A stretch of DNA of 64,000 bases from Basidiobolus meristosporus CBS 931.73 (GCA_002104905.1 MCFE01000096.1:109075-173074), one strand, 5' to 3'. Counted from the first letter of the stretch, positions 24,766 through 38,393 are shown. The notes: a model not told the origin generated them from the sequence alone. Translations and numbers: made by a program.

Positions 24766-26985
24766 GCAAACCCAACTACTAGATAACCGCGGCTGTTGTG
24801 TTTCTTACTGAAGCACCAACCGTACAGCCTGCGGGTGTATCAGGCTCCTCATTATGGCATAGAGCCGGTGTGTCAAACACGTGAAGTTACCAAATCTGCT
24901 TGAAGTTTCCCATCGATCAACATTAGTATATATCCGATATGAAAATTCGACTCCTCGGCAAGCACTTACCTCTATTTCATCATCTTCGTCCCGACGCACT
25001 TCAACTTATTGGACTCTATTTAGTCTAGTCTAGTCTAAATCCAAACGCATTCCTTTAGTTTCGATTTTTTCCTTGTACACTATACAGTTCTGAATACTTT
25101 CAAGAACCTTTTATCATGATTGTTTTTTGTACGCCTTCATCAAAAAAACTATCCTCTATTTACCTACCACCGCTCCATCTCCGTCCATTTGAATTGTAAA
25201 ATTATCATAAAGAACAGATTCCAAACCTCTGCGCTCCTCGGACGATCAATCTAGACATGTAGTGTTGTAAATCGATTTGTTCTTTGGCATATTCAGTCAA
25301 CTTAGCTTTACCGGATCCAAAGCGGATGTGCATAGATTGCTGTAGTGTTCATGTATCGTTTGCTTACGAAAGGATGAAACCAGCGTGTCTTATGACTGTG
25401 AACCAACCAAAGTAAAGGCCGGATTGAAACCTGCCGACTGTATGGTCAGCTAGGAGTTCACCTTGGAAGTGTGTACTGGTGTTGCCAATAAGCAAAAGGA
25501 ACTAGCTCTCAATAAGCCGGACTCCTCCATACTTGTTTGCTTGCCCGTCTGCATGCGTTATCAAGGTTTTACTCAAGATTATCCTGGAGAAATTGAGCCT
25601 TTAGTATTTGAATTGTTGTATCGTTGTTACTTCAGTAGTATGTATATCTGTACCTTGTATCTGGGAGGACAGTAGTAGACGTCAATGCCGAATAAAAGTG
25701 AAGCACCGTAATAACATCACGCAGACTTTCGGGTACCAAGAAAGTCTCTTTCCAGGAGATTAGCACTCTGCGGTGTGGCACAATACCACCCTTCACTCTG
25801 AAGGGCAACAGAGAAGCACCGCATGCAGCCACCCAAGAACAAACACCCAGGGGATGTCTGGTATTATTCAAGACCACACTTTTGTGTGCCAACTGGTGAC
25901 AGAACATAGGGAACTCGTCCAAGCAGAGGCTGTATAGGCTATTTCCGATATACTCTCCAACGGTGAAACGCCTGGACGGTTGCATATCAATACAATTCTT
26001 GGTAGTGGAATTCGACCATGTGCGCATACTTGAGGAGGAGGCTAGCTAGAGATATGAGAACCTGCCAGACTGCTCGTTGAGGATACATAGCAAAGAGAAA
26101 GAAGGGTACACTTTCAACGGAAGTCCATATTCTATATAATACTTTTTCTTTTTTTGCATATATTTCTATTGAACTCCAAGATAAAGGGAGTTAATCGAGG
26201 TTAAATCAGATCTTATTTCAAAGTGAATACAAATCTGAAGTCGTTTAGTACTAAAAAGAGATAGCTTGCTGAATAGACGGAATTGAGCAGCCCTTTCCTA
26301 TTAGGTATTTGGGTTTGGGTTGAAACGATCATATGAACAACCAGCTCTTTGTCCACACACCCACCCTAACCTTCGATTCAGGTCGTAAGCGGAAAGCCAA
26401 AAATCCACATGAATTTGGCGATGATGGCCAGAATAGAGTGTGATGCCAGGGTTGATTAGATGTCACACACTGAGTAGTCTGAATAGCACGAACCGTCCAA
26501 ATAGTCCAGCCTGATTTTCAATCAACACAGCCGTCACAACCCGCTCCCACGTGACCCTCGATGTTCTTGTTTATCTTAGACCCCGCTTAGACAAGATTCA
26601 TATGTTGGCGTTCATGATTGGTGACAAATGGTCCTTAAATTCGAGATGGACATAGTGTTCGAGGTGGATTTCCGAATACTATGCTTCGCTGACAGGAGTT
26701 GATTGGCTATAATAGACAACAATTGAAGTTCGTGATTGGGAATATCCCATGGGTTGAAATGTTTATGCCATAGTAGCAGCTCGATCAACCCGGAGAATTC
26801 GATATTTTCTAGGCGAAGAATGATTGGATTTCCGGGATATTCTCTCGAGCTATTATAAAGTTCAAAATAGAAAGTGGGAAGTTTTAGGTGTATCTTTAGC
26901 TCGTCCCTTTACCCGACATTGTAGGCTTGGGACTCGAATATCCACCCTACTTGGTTGATCATATTACACGTTATATTCCCTCAGG
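24766..26985. other. 2.2-kb intergenic region, no gene recognised
   Basis: Only ORFs without recognisable features occur here; the longest, 131 aa on the minus strand (26027-25632), has no motif I can name. Small features are a triple TAGTC run at about 25020-25035 and an extended AT-rich segment around 26130-26190. The right end is the SEC63 promoter. Confidence 0.5.
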
Positions 26986-29020
26986 ATGAAGTACGAGTAT
27001 GATGAGTCCGGAGTGACTTTTAATTACTTCATCTTATCGGTGGTAGGAATAGCGCTTATCCCCGCCACCATTTCTCTTTTCAGAAAGCCAAAAGGTAAAG
27101 TGCCCGTCTCAACCTTGCCAGAACACAACTGGACAATTGAGTGCTAAACTGTTGCGAATAACCCAGCCGCCCGCAAAGATCCCCGCTCATGTCGTTGCGA
27201 GCTTTGCGTTAAGAAAGAAGCTGCCTTGAAAGAACGTAAGAAAACCAGTGCCGTAAGCAAGAAGTAAGTATACAGCGTCCCTGGCGGAACGAAAGCCCCA
27301 TATTCACACCCCTTGTTTCAGGCTTATCTTTGTTGTTCTCGGCTGGGTGTTGTTTGGTTTCCTCGCGTACAAGGCTGCCACCACCAAGATTGAAACCAAC
27401 ATTTGGGATCCCTATGAGATTCTCGGCATCGACTCTGGAGCCACCACCAAACAAATCAAAAAGCATTACAAGAAACTCAGTTTGAAATGGCATCCTGATA
27501 AGGTCAGCGCTGAGTTGGCCGAGGAGGCTGAGAGCAAGTTCGTTGAGATCACCAAGGCCTACAAAGTTCTTACCGACGACGAAATCAGAAAGAACTACGA
27601 GGAGTTCGGGCATCCTGATGGCCGTCAATCCATGTCCCTTGGTATTGCGCTTCCTTCCTGGCTGGTAGAGTCCGGCAATTCCTTCTTTGTCCTGGCCATT
27701 TACGGTGGTTTGTTCGGGGTTCTTCTTCCACTGTATGTTGGCCGCTGGTGGTACAAGTCACTTCGCTACACCAAGGATAAGATTCTCAACCAAACCATGG
27801 CGACTTACTTCAGACAGCTGCAGGACGACATATCCCTCCGAGGATTGATCGAGCTTCTTTCTACCAGTGCCGAGTTTAAGGAGGAGGTGACGTTTAAGCC
27901 TTCGGATGCCGTGGAGGTTCCCAAGTTGATCAAGTTGATTGAGCAGACCCTTGAGGAGCGTGGCGAGGTATATATGAAGTCCAAGAAGTACACTGCCCCC
28001 TACTGCGTTAAAGCCCACACTTTGATCACCGCCCACATCCACCGTGTTCCCGTTGAAGACTCTAGTTTGGCGGCGGATCAAAAGGAAATTATTCAGCGCT
28101 CGATTCATTTGGTTCTTGGTATGCTTCAGATTTCCATGGCCCATAGCTGGTTCGAAACCACAGTCCATTGCATGGAGTTGTCTCAGATGCTGGTCCAAGG
28201 GCTGCACGTCAGCAGGGCACCCATTTTCCAGCTTCCCTACATCAACGAGGAGATGGCGAGAGCGTTTGCCCAGAAGAAGGTCCGCTCCATCAAGCACCTT
28301 ATTGATCTGCCCAACGATGAGAGGAAGCTGGTTCTGCGCGAACTGTCTGCCGAGAAGTACGAGAACCTGATGAATGTTGCTATGGACTACCCTTGCATCA
28401 ACATCGCCAAGGCTTATTTCAAGGTGGTAGGAGACGATGCCATTACTCCCGGAGCCATTGTTACCTGTGTGATCAAATTGAATCTGACATCTGCCCGTCA
28501 CCAAGCCGAACACCCTGATAAGGTGTGCGTCGACAACGATAACGACGACGAGGAGGGTCATGGCTGCCAATCGGGATGCCATCCCCGCCCCCACTCCGAC
28601 AAGGAGGAAAACCACGAGGCCATCCGAATCCATTCTCCTTACTTCCCCTTGGATAAGAAGCCTTTCTGGTGGGTTGTTGTGTGTGATCCCCGAGGCAATC
28701 GCATCAATCTTCCCATCGACAAGGTTGGAAATTTGTCATTTGACTCCATTAAGACAGTGAAGTTCCAGTTCCAAGCACCACCCCGCCCTGGTGCCTATCC
28801 TTTCACTGTATTTGTCAAGAGTGATTCGCAGGTCGGTTCCGACTTGAGACGCAATATCGAGCTCCACGTCCAGGATGCCTCGGTGCTTCCACCCGAGGAA
28901 GAGATAGAAGACGAGATCTCGGAGCCTGAGGAGGACTCTATTGCCGGGCAGATGGCCCAGCTCCGCGCACAACAGCAAGGTAAAGGAAACGCCGGCGATG
29001 ACACATCGGATGAAGAATAA
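26986..29020 (+). CDS. SEC63: ER protein translocation subunit Sec63
   Basis: Three exons (26986-27094, 27167-27263, 27322-29020) give 1905 nt and 634 residues, close to yeast Sec63 (663). The N-terminus MKYEYDESG is followed by a membrane segment, a cytosolic loop with an unusual CRCELC cluster, a second segment (LIFVVLGWVLFGFLAY), a J domain in the lumen with HPD at about 126-128 (KWHPDK), and a third segment before YVGRWWYK. The Brl region follows, and the tail is strongly acidic (DDTSDEE), where Sec62 binds in yeast. The protein recruits Kar2/BiP to the Sec61/62/63 translocon for post-translational import. It is convergent with the phosphatase gene. Confidence 0.95.
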
Positions 29021-29268
29021 ACCATTCCCCCACGACAAATCAAATCTACATTGATGTAATTTATAGTCAATTTGATGAAAGCTTAGAACTGCATCACGAA
29101 CCGATTCATTGAATTCTTTTATATAAAGTTGGTTGCCATACAAAATGATACACAGTACAATACAATACATTGGATGGGTGATGAGGTGGTTAGTTTAGTG
29201 CTGATACAGGGGTATTTACATCGATGGTCGGTGGTCGGTGGTCAGCGGTGGATGACGGATGGTGGCGC

Positions 29269-31338
29269 TCAGCTGAAATAGGAGGTGCGTCTTGGGTCAT
29301 TGAAAGAAAGGGTGGTGTTGTGGCTGGGGGAGAATGCAAAGTAGTCAGCGGTGTTGGATGCTGCCATTAGTCCTGAGGTTTTGTTCACGGCCGGTAACTC
29401 GCTGGGCATAGAGGCAACTGGGGCTTGCTTACAACTTGGCACACCCATCAGTCTCCACAGAACTGCCTCGTAGCAGAAAACGAACTGGCGAAGCGTTTGC
29501 ACCATGGACAGACGTTGATCCCGGAACTGGTTGACAATCTCCGCAATCACGTCTTCCTTCATCGTGAGCATTGAGCGCTCCTTGGAGGCCAGCATCTCTA
29601 GTACAGTGTCAATGGTGCAAAATGCCCCTGTCCTACCGCATCCAGCACTACAATGGACAATCATTGGGCCTGCGCCATGTGATTGTTGGATGTTGTAGGC
29701 GATATCGCGTAGGGCAAGCACCCCGGAGGGATCTGCCGGGATGCCGAAGTCGGGCCACCCGATGAAATGCAGTTGAGACAGGTGGCGGACTTCGTTTGTA
29801 TGAACGTTGGTCATTTCTAACTCACGCAGCGTCAAAGTGTGGTCCTGCAATGGCTGCGACTCGGAGACTAGCCTCACCTCTATATGATCGCCATATTTGA
29901 CTGCCGGCGATATGGTAGAGTTGGGCCAGTACCGGTGGCACTTGATACGCCCTGCCTCCTCTTCTTTAGTAAGCATGACAATCACTCGAGAGTTTTGCTC
30001 CCACACCATCTCCCAGAAATCAGGGAAGGTGGATGGCATAGGTCCCTGGGTGGCAATGTATCGATTAGAGTTGGTGTCTTTGGCGCCAATGAAGCTAGCA
30101 TTGATGTAATCAGACTCCGGCTTGTTGGCGTGCTCAAGCTTCACTCTGCTGTGTTCATATGGCCAGATGTTGTTGTACCGGTTCTTAGAACCACGTTCTA
30201 TGCCTGCCGCTATACTGTAAGGGTTCGACTGGGATACATGGTGTGCTTGAGCAACAAGTAGCGATTGTAGGCGCTTCTGTTCGACCTTGTCGATACGCTG
30301 GATTTTCTGTTATTAATGGCGATACTTAAAAATGATGTGTAGTCCAGCAGTTACCTTAAATGCCTGCGATAGTTTATATTTCCCCTCTGAACTATATGCG
30401 ACATCGGTGAGAAATGGAGGCAGCTCAGTATTGGCGAGTTCTGTTTTTGCTGGGGTGCGAATTGCCACAATCTCGCCAAGCTCGCATGTGACGTCATGAT
30501 GCGGCCTAATGTTGTTGAAGAAAGGGGTGGCCATGCTGCCGCTAGGTGTAGGGCAGGTTAGAGGGGCAGCCAGGAAGCTAGTTGGCGAGAGCATAGGCTT
30601 GTTGATTGGTCTCTTGGCTTGGGTGGTACTATTCACTTGGCACAAATTCGGAAAGGTTGACCTGAAAGCATCGAATCCACCTTTCAGCCAACCTATGGTG
30701 GTGGGCGCTTTGCCAAGAAATTTTCGAGCCAAGTACATAATTGGCGTGTTGTCCATGACCGTTTGGGAATTACCATCGTACATCACTACGGTTGCGTAGT
30801 TCGTCCAGTTCTTTAAAGCACTGCGGTCCTTCTCTGATATCAGCGACTCGGCAAGTTTGTCCACACTGAACGAAGCTCTCTTCAACAGAGTATTTGGAAC
30901 ACATAGATTGACAGCATCATGGATATGAGCGCACGAGTATTGCGTGAATGAGCGCATATCAATCAAAAGTACGCTGCTGCTTTGAATAAGGTCTGCAAGG
31001 TGTTCTGGAGTAAAAGACACGAAGCTGTTTGCTGGGGATTCCGAGGTTGGGCACGCAGACTTCACAGGAGAGAGGTCTGTCTTGCTCTTACAGGCTTTGG
31101 TCCCCAACAGGTTGAAATGAGACAAGGACTCTGTTACTGGCGTTGATTGCTTTTCGCTCAAAGCAAAGTAACTTTTTGCTCCCGAGCCACAGGGAGAGCG
31201 AGGTGAAGACATGGGTGGTGGTGAGATTATTGGTGACTCCGGGTACGCCTTGTTGGGAGATTTGACATTGAGTGGAAAGTAGGAAGGTGCATCCGGAAGA
31301 GAGATGTGGTTTGGTTTGTACGGAAAACCTATAGTCAT
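29269..31338 (-). CDS. Rhodanese-PTP tyrosine phosphatase (Pyp1/Ptp2-like MAPK phosphatase)
   Basis: Two exons on the minus strand (31338-30355, 30306-29269; intron 30307-30354) give 673 residues. A Ser/Pro-rich N-terminus leads into a rhodanese/Cdc25-like domain (VLLIDMRSFTQY at about 120; the loop VVMYDGNS lacks the catalytic Cys, so this domain is probably a docking module). The classical PTP domain follows: YINASF, the WPD loop WPDFGIP (Asp about 514), and the P-loop HCSAGCGRTG (Cys about 547, Arg about 553). This layout is that of fission yeast Pyp1/Pyp2 and budding yeast Ptp2/Ptp3, which inactivate stress MAP kinases. The assignment to MAPK control is from the family. Expressed away from NOP12 across a 1.1-kb gap. 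Confidence 0.9.
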
Positions 31339-32185
31339 GGCTACACTATATGAATTAAATTAAAGGTATATCGGACAATGCCACTTGATGGTGGTGCTAC
31401 AAGGTCGACTGTAAGTGCGTGTGGGTAGGTCAACGGGAATATGAAGAAGAGGAAAAGTCAAGGCTAGGATAGTATGAATCAGGGGATTCGTCTCCAACGC
31501 TGGGATATTTATTCGTTGTCCAATGCAAGCGATGGGCAGCAAAACCCGCCATAAATGGAAGGAGTGACAGAGAGTCACGGGTTTGATATAACTTTTACTT
31601 TAAAGAATGATCTAATATCGTAGCAGCGGCCGGTTCCCAATTGGCAGATGATCCTTAATTATGTGTCAAGCCAACGGCTGTTCGTACCGATATTCCAATG
31701 AATTATGGTTAGTGTGCTACAAAGCCATGGAATAGTTTGCGACAATTATCCTCCGTTGCCCTTGCCTCTCTATCCTTTTCTGATGGACGGGAGAATGGTG
31801 CATTGAGCTGTTTCATCAAGCATCCATTGTTGTCTCTGAATACCGAGGCTAGGTCGCAGCCTCCAATATGCTTTGTGAGCCAACCATACGACGAACTGCA
31901 TTTGCTGCGAGTAGATGGAATCTAGACGTCATTATTACGGCATCGATAGCCTATTTTAGATGTGCCATTTGTCAACCCACCTGACATCATAGCTATCATC
32001 GTTAGGTAGGATTCAAGGCAGATCGAGTAACCATGACCGATATATCTTCCCATCAGATCGAATAAGATTCAGCATTGGCCAAATCCATATTGGTAATGTT
32101 CATTAACAGTAACTTTCATGGCTGCCAATGTTGTCATATTTGAAGGGTACATGAACGGTGCATCAGCCATCGAAATAATCACGAA

Positions 32186-32281
32186 GTGTGTTTAAGTAAT
32201 GGTTAATCACTTTCTCTATCTTCTGATGGAAATGTGTGTTTAAACAACGATTAATCACGTTCTCTTGCTTCTTGTGGAAAT
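32186..32281 (+). repeat. 48-bp tandem duplication upstream of NOP12
   Basis: Two imperfect 48-bp units (32186-32233 and 32234-32281), each starting GTGTGTTTAA and containing TTAATCAC and a TCTTCT/TTCTTG block before GGAAAT, with the start of a third unit after them. They lie 150-250 bp before the NOP12 start codon in the divergent PTP-NOP12 spacer (31339-32434), which otherwise holds no gene. Confidence 0.8.
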
Positions 32282-32434
32282 GGGTGTTTATGTTATGACA
32301 CGAAGTTTAGGTCAAAAAAATAAAAAATAATTCATCAGCTGGAAAAGAAAAAAATCGCCTACCTTCAAGTGGTTTATTGAATTGGTAGCATTCACTTTGT
32401 GTCCTTCCCATCCCAGTGGATATTCTCCAGTATT

Positions 32435-33790
32435 ATGTCAAACTACGTACCTGGCCAATTGACCCAATCCCTTTTAGGTGGCGGGAAAATCGATTCCAAG
32501 CTCGATGATCTCTTTAAAAACAGTGTGAGTATTTATCCTCCGCCACCATTTGAACTTTACTGATTTCCTACTCTTATCCAGGCCGGTGCTTCAGCATTGC
32601 CTCCTCCCGTTCTTGTTACTAGGGAGATTAAGGCCACAAAGAAAGAGGCCGAGAAAAGAAAGGAACCTGAGGCTGAAGAGGGCAGCAAACAACCAGCCAA
32701 AAAACAAAAGGTCAACGCGAAACCAGCAAATTCCCCTAGACAAGCTGACAAAAAAGCACCCTTAGAGCAGAAGGATGAGGCGAAGCCTGCAGTCAAAGAG
32801 GACGATCCCGAGAAAATTGCTCGTACCATATTTGTTGGTAACCTGTCGGTTTCAGTTATCAACAAAGCAGAGTACAAGCAGTTGAAGACCAGATTCGCCG
32901 AATTTGGCGAAATTGAGAGTATCCGTTTCCGTTCAGTTGTAAGTAATCCCTCCAACAACCAACTTATGTACAGGGTAGTTAATGTGGTGATTTATTAGGC
33001 ATTCGCAGAATTGATGCCCCGTAAAGCAGCATTCATCAACAAGAATCTCCATCCCGAGAGAAACTCAGTCAATGCATACATCGTTTACAAAGAAAAAGCC
33101 AGCGCCGAAGCAGCTTTGAAGTCCAACGGAACTATGTTCTTGGAGAGACACTTGCGTGTTGATAAGTCTGACAACACTGGGGTACTTGAGATACGGTTAA
33201 TTTGCTTCCACTCATGCACTAAACCTTTTTCATCAGAGCCAGGATCGTAAGACCTCCGTATTCGTGGGTAACCTGGCGTTTGACGCCGATGAGGAGGATC
33301 TATGGAAATACTTCTCCCAATGTGGCGAAGTCATCAATGTCCGCATCATTCGTGATAAAACCACCAATGTCGGGAAAGGATTTGGCTACGTTCAGTTCAA
33401 GGTGAGTGCATTAGCCTTCCTCTTAAGTTCTTCATTTCCTAAGCCCGTATTAGGAAAGACCTGCTGTCGGCTTAGCGCTGAAGCTCCATGAAAGCAAGAT
33501 GGGCAGCCGCAAGTTGCGCGTCTTCCGCTGCTCTGAAACCGACATGGTTAAAGGAAAGAACCCCGTCAAAAATACCGACAAGTCCAAGAAAGATGCTAAA
33601 AAGCCTCGAGCCAAGATGGTATGTTTCCTTCAATAGCAGTACAAATGATGTTCCTTCGATAACACGGTCTTTCTAGGTTAAGCCTAAGACACAACAAGAG
33701 GGCGAGCGTGCGGTCAAGGAAAAGAAGCCTCGTGTACGTGCCCGTACGCAAGCATGGAAAAAAACTGGCAAGAAGCCAGCTAAAAAATGA
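32435..33790 (+). CDS. NOP12: Nucleolar RNA-binding protein Nop12 (RBM34 family)
   Basis: Six exons (32435-32524, 32582-32938, 32999-33181, 33237-33401, 33454-33618, 33677-33790) give 1074 nt and 357 residues. A Lys/Glu-rich N-terminal third precedes two RRMs: RRM1 begins RTIFVGNL at about 111 and RRM2 begins SVFVGNLAF at about 217 with a full RNP1, GKGFGYVQF. The C-terminus is very basic ([10 protein letters not shown]). The split first RRM and this two-RRM layout fit yeast Nop12 and human RBM34, which act in 25S/28S rRNA maturation in the nucleolus. The acceptor of exon 4 is ambiguous (33237 or 33243, both in frame). Confidence 0.9.
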
Positions 33791-34694
33791 GATTCTTCCA
33801 TCTGAATATTTATGATTTTCTACTTCAGCACCGCCCATTTATACATAGAGAATAATGTACAAAATAAAGAAAATTATTACTATTCGTTGGTGTCTACCAT
33901 TAGCAGGAAGGAGATGTCTCAAGGATGATCTGACCCACCGCCACACCTTCTATCCACCTGCACCATGTATGACTTTCTACACCCGATTCAAATAACCCAT
34001 TTCCTGGCTCATAAATATGGGGGATTCAACAACGGGATAATTTGTAGGAAAATATATAAAATAACGATGATGGAGTGGACCAGATGAATATGGAATTTTT
34101 GACCATGAATTTCATACTTTCGTAAAATCATTGGGCTGTGATGTCCCCCTTCCTTCTAGCATACCCATCACAATCATACTTGCTCTGAATAGTTATCGCT
34201 AACTGTTAAGTAAACACCACTTCTTCCTTCTGTCTTCCAATTCCTGGCCAATTAACAACGGCCACCACTCTGTATTGGTAATCTCTTTTCATATCTCACT
34301 GTTTCCTTGACTTGGCTGATTGACCTCAGTTGCTTAGGGCTCGTGTGACAAGAACAACTGCCTAAGAAAACTAGTTGCTTTTCGAGATTGTCCACACCAC
34401 CATCTAATCTTCGAGGTTACGCAATCGTTCCCGATCTTGAAAAGTCTGTTTTGCTGTTCTGTTTGGGAAACTCTTCTGAAAGAGAATATAGTTATCACAG
34501 GATAGATAGATAGAGATTTCATAACAGCGCGCCAAATCTGCATTTAGAAACTTCCCCAAACCCTTTTACACTACCTTGGTTCACATCTCTGAGTCCAAAG
34601 AATAATTAGAAAACTCCCTGATTCTATCTTGAAGCATGCGCGTTGACCAAGTGGACCCTGGATCCACGACGTTGGCTCAAGCAGAACCCGAAAT
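33791..34694. other. Intergenic, no gene seen
   Basis: About 900 bp between NOP12 and SPT20 without a credible ORF or RNA gene. A short GATA run (about 34500-34513) is the only repeat noticed. Confidence 0.5.
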
Positions 34695-37600
34695 ATGGGG
34701 GCTGAACGGAGTAAAGCCGTGGAATCCCCTCATTCTGGAAAAATCTGTAAATACCTCCGTGTCACTCGATGTGGTAAGATCTATGGTTTGTTGCGCGTTT
34801 CGCAGTACACATGTTCTAACCAGAAGGCTTCTTCCTCTTGGACCAATCTATCCACTATAAACACGAACTCCCGTTGCTGTTGTTGCTTCTATAGAGAAAA
34901 CAAAAAGGTTGATAACCAAATCCACTGCTTGTGCCCTCTTAACCAGTTTATCTAACGTTGAAGCAAACACTTTCAGATATTTTGGAACGTCATAAAGATT
35001 CACCCCCCTCCTTTGTCTTGCACATATTCCCGACTCATTTCAAGTTTGAGAAACAGGTACCTTTCGTTAGCCCAATTTCTATCGCTAGCAAGCAGCACAT
35101 CTGACACTCTCTTATTCGATAACAGGACGGTGTATTCCTGTTTAGTAGCTCTATGAAGGTGTGTAAGCTGGGGTTCGCCTCAGTCTTGTTGCGCTCCAGA
35201 ATGCCACAGTGATCTTAGTAGATTAGTTACTAACCAAGAGACCTTCCCAGAATTTTTTGGATTATCTGAACAAGCAACGGATCCCTCCTGACCTGGTCGA
35301 TGTGTTTGACGAGGCACAGTGTCAATACTACGAAGGTAGGAAGCGCTACATACCGTTAGTCTCCTCACCAGCTCGCGGCTAATCACGCACCACCACAGGC
35401 TGTATAATAGCCGAGATCCATGATTATCGAGAAAGCTATACGACAAACGTCAACGGGACCAATTCCAACACCAACAGGGTGCTACTCACTCCAAACGCAG
35501 AGACACTGTGGTCTGACCTGTGTCTACTTAACGAAAGCTACGGAGCTTTCTGGTCAGAAGATTTTGCGCTGGAAGTGGAGTCGAAGATATTGGTTCGTGT
35601 AGTTTCCAAGTGGGGTTTTTTGGTCGTTTGGTCACTGACACGTGTGCAAAGCTTGCCACTGAGGAACCGTTATGCCTAGATCCATCGTTCCAAGTCACTC
35701 GAATCAGCAATACTATATGCAACTATGGAAACGTTCGAAAGGTCAAGAAGCGGAAGAAGAGAATTTCTGCCGAGAAAGAAACGGAGTTCGCCGAGAAGAT
35801 CGAGAAGGAGAAAACGATGATGATGATGGATGAGGTACTCTGTTCACTAGCCACAGTTGCCTTGGAGCCAGTCCTAACCTTGATCGTGTTGTCTAGCGGT
35901 ATCAAAAAGAGTTCCAGCCGACGTGTGTATTTCTCGTTGATTTCGTTTGAAAGCCAGGTGCTTACCGATGTCTTCCAACAGGTTTGGCCGACTCTCCTTT
36001 GTCCAAGATTGGCGGAAGAGAAAAAGCATGGTTGACGCGGATCCCTCGGTGGGTCTGGTGACCAAGAAATTAAAGAGTAAGCTGTCACTCGACTTGTTAC
36101 TCGACCTCTGCTCCTGATCTCCTAATCGACTTCTTCGCAGATCGCCAAGTGGTCGAGCCATTGCCGCCAACAGGCGACAACAAGCAGATAGTCCGAACGC
36201 TCCGATTTGCCAAAGAGGCGGGAGGCCGTGAGTGATTCATTATTGTTGCTTGGTTAGCTGTCAGTACTAACGGGGCTTCAACGTAGACACAACGTACACG
36301 TTGATCAACATCTACATGGATAATATCACGTCCGAGTTTGATGGAGTATTGCGTATGGGGGCTGCTCCCAACACCAGCATTAAGGGGAACACCATCAAGT
36401 GAGTAGTGAGCTAGTGCATATCTGCCCACCATGTCGCTGATCATCCTCGATAGGTTCCACATTGGCTCGAAATCCACGTTACAGATGTACATCGAGAATG
36501 CCAAAAGGATTTTTGAGATTGACCACAAGCTGATATCGGACGACTCCTTGATATCCTTCGAGTCGCCGGCTCCCTCTCCAATTCTCCAGGTTCCTGACCA
36601 GAAGTCCGAGACTTCGACAAACCCACCTCTGATATCACGTGTCCAGAATCCTCTTTTGATGCTGGCGCAAACCCTGCCGATTGCGAGGACCCTACCCCAA
36701 GCTACTCCAGCCTCACAGCAACAAAGTTCTCAACCGGTTCCCCAACCTCAGGTCACTACCCCCTTGCCGCCATCGCTGCCTCAGCCCCAAATTCAACCAC
36801 AGGTCACACCTACCTTATTGCCTCAATCGACCATGCAGCTGTCCTCACCGTCGGATTCCTCAACACAGCCACAGAGTTCGCCACTGCAGGCACAGCTCCT
36901 TCAGACACAACAGGTCAGTGCTTCTCCAGTTGGCGTCAATGTCCAAGTACCAGCTGCCCTTCCTGGGAATGCCGCTCTCGCCAATACAAATGGCGCTCCA
37001 TCCACCTCCAACACCGCTGCTCCGCAAGATGCATTATCGTTGAGTCTACAACAGTTTGCTCAAAGCAAGGGGATGAAGAACCTGACTCCTCAACAATTAA
37101 ATCAGCTGAAGCAGCAGCTAATTCGCAAAAAGCAGTTAATGATGCAGAGGGCTCTACAGCAACAGCGTCAACAGCAGCAGCTACAGCAACAACAGCAACA
37201 GCAACAAACGCAAAGACCAAGTCCGCTTCAGTCATCGCCTTCCCCACAAATTCATCAGCAGCAATTCTCGCCTTCCCAACAGCAACGGCAGCTATCATTG
37301 CAACAGCAGTCTCCGCACCAACAGCATACGCAGCTCTCATCGCCCGTACAGTTTAGTCAAAACATTTCTCCGATGTTGCAAAGACAAGAGTTGAGCCAAT
37401 CTCCATCCCTACCTAATCAGCAAATGTCCATATCACCGCAACATCAACAGTCGCCTCCTCAACCTTCATTATCTGTAGCACAGTCTTCGTTGCAATTTCA
37501 AGCATCAGCCTTGCAAGTATCACCGCAACAAATGCTACAAGTAAGTTGGCAATCACACCGTTGAGGTATTGCAGATTGACTAACGGCTGGTTTTAGCCTA

Positions 37601-37980
37601 CAGGTAGTGTTCAACACCAAATCACAAGCCCGAATGGACAGACAATCAATTTGCCTAATGGAAGTGAGTAGGCATGCTAACCACCGAATGTTTTGCTAAT
37701 TGCTAATTGCTTCTCATCACCAGTGACTCCTCAAATGTTTGCCCTCAACCAACGTAACCAGCTACTGTGGCAGCAGCAGTTGCTACAGCAACAGATGGCG
37801 GCGCACAACATGGGTATGAATCGAGGCAACGCCAACGGAGCTTCCATACCAATGCAAATCCGAAATGCCAACTTGGCGTTAGCACAAGGCAGAGGGATGC
37901 TGCCTTTGATGCGGGGGAATGGCAGAGGGACGCCACAAAACCAGTTACAAAACCAAGGCCCTAGCCAGTTCGGCTCGTAA
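34695..37980 (+). CDS. SPT20: SAGA complex subunit Spt20
   Basis: Thirteen exons: 34695-34773, 34977-35056, 35126-35158, 35251-35335, 35399-35592, 35652-35834, 35897-35922, 35982-36076, 36141-36227, 36287-36398, 36454-37540, 37597-37663, 37724-37980; 2385 nt, 794 residues. The Spt20 domain is clear: PPSFVLHIFPTHFKFEKQ, DGVFLFSSSMK, IPPDLVDVFDE, GCIIAEIHDYR. The second half is Gln/Pro/Ser-rich with long glutamine runs, as in fungal Spt20 and human SUPT20H. Spt20 holds the SAGA coactivator together in the nucleus. Exon 1 is uncertain: it was chosen because its phase fits, and its intron (203 nt) is longer than the rest. The donor of exon 5 (GTTCGT) is weak. The gene has the most introns in the window. 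Confidence 0.9.
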
Positions 37981-38393
37981 ATCAACTGAAGTAAATCAAT
38001 TCACTGAAATAGAAACAAGTCTAGTTAGTCAAATACGAGATGCCCGATTGAAGAAACGTGTTTCCCATGTTTATCTTATCTTTACTGTTATAACGGATTC
38101 AGTTGAACACTTTCATGTAATATATTAATTTAATTATGAAATATCTGTAAATAGATCATTTTTCGTTGTAGCGCTCATGCCTATGATGCTTGAGCCGGAT
38201 TAGGTCTTAAAGTCCGAGCATGACTAGGATACTGCCGATTTTCCTAGCGAGGTGATCTTTCCTACCACTGCTTTGTTACCATTACCCGGATCCTTTGTTA
38301 CCATCGAGATGAGTACCAAATGATGTGACAGTTGGGTGCAATTGTGAAAGGATTCCGAATAATGGCGACAGCCATCCTGCCTCCACACCCATC

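Noticed and set aside
25632-26027. 131-aa minus-strand ORF
   Set aside because: No motif, no splice or promoter evidence, in the middle of an intergenic region.
27758-28633. 291-aa minus-strand ORF opposite SEC63
   Set aside because: Antisense shadow within a well-conserved exon.
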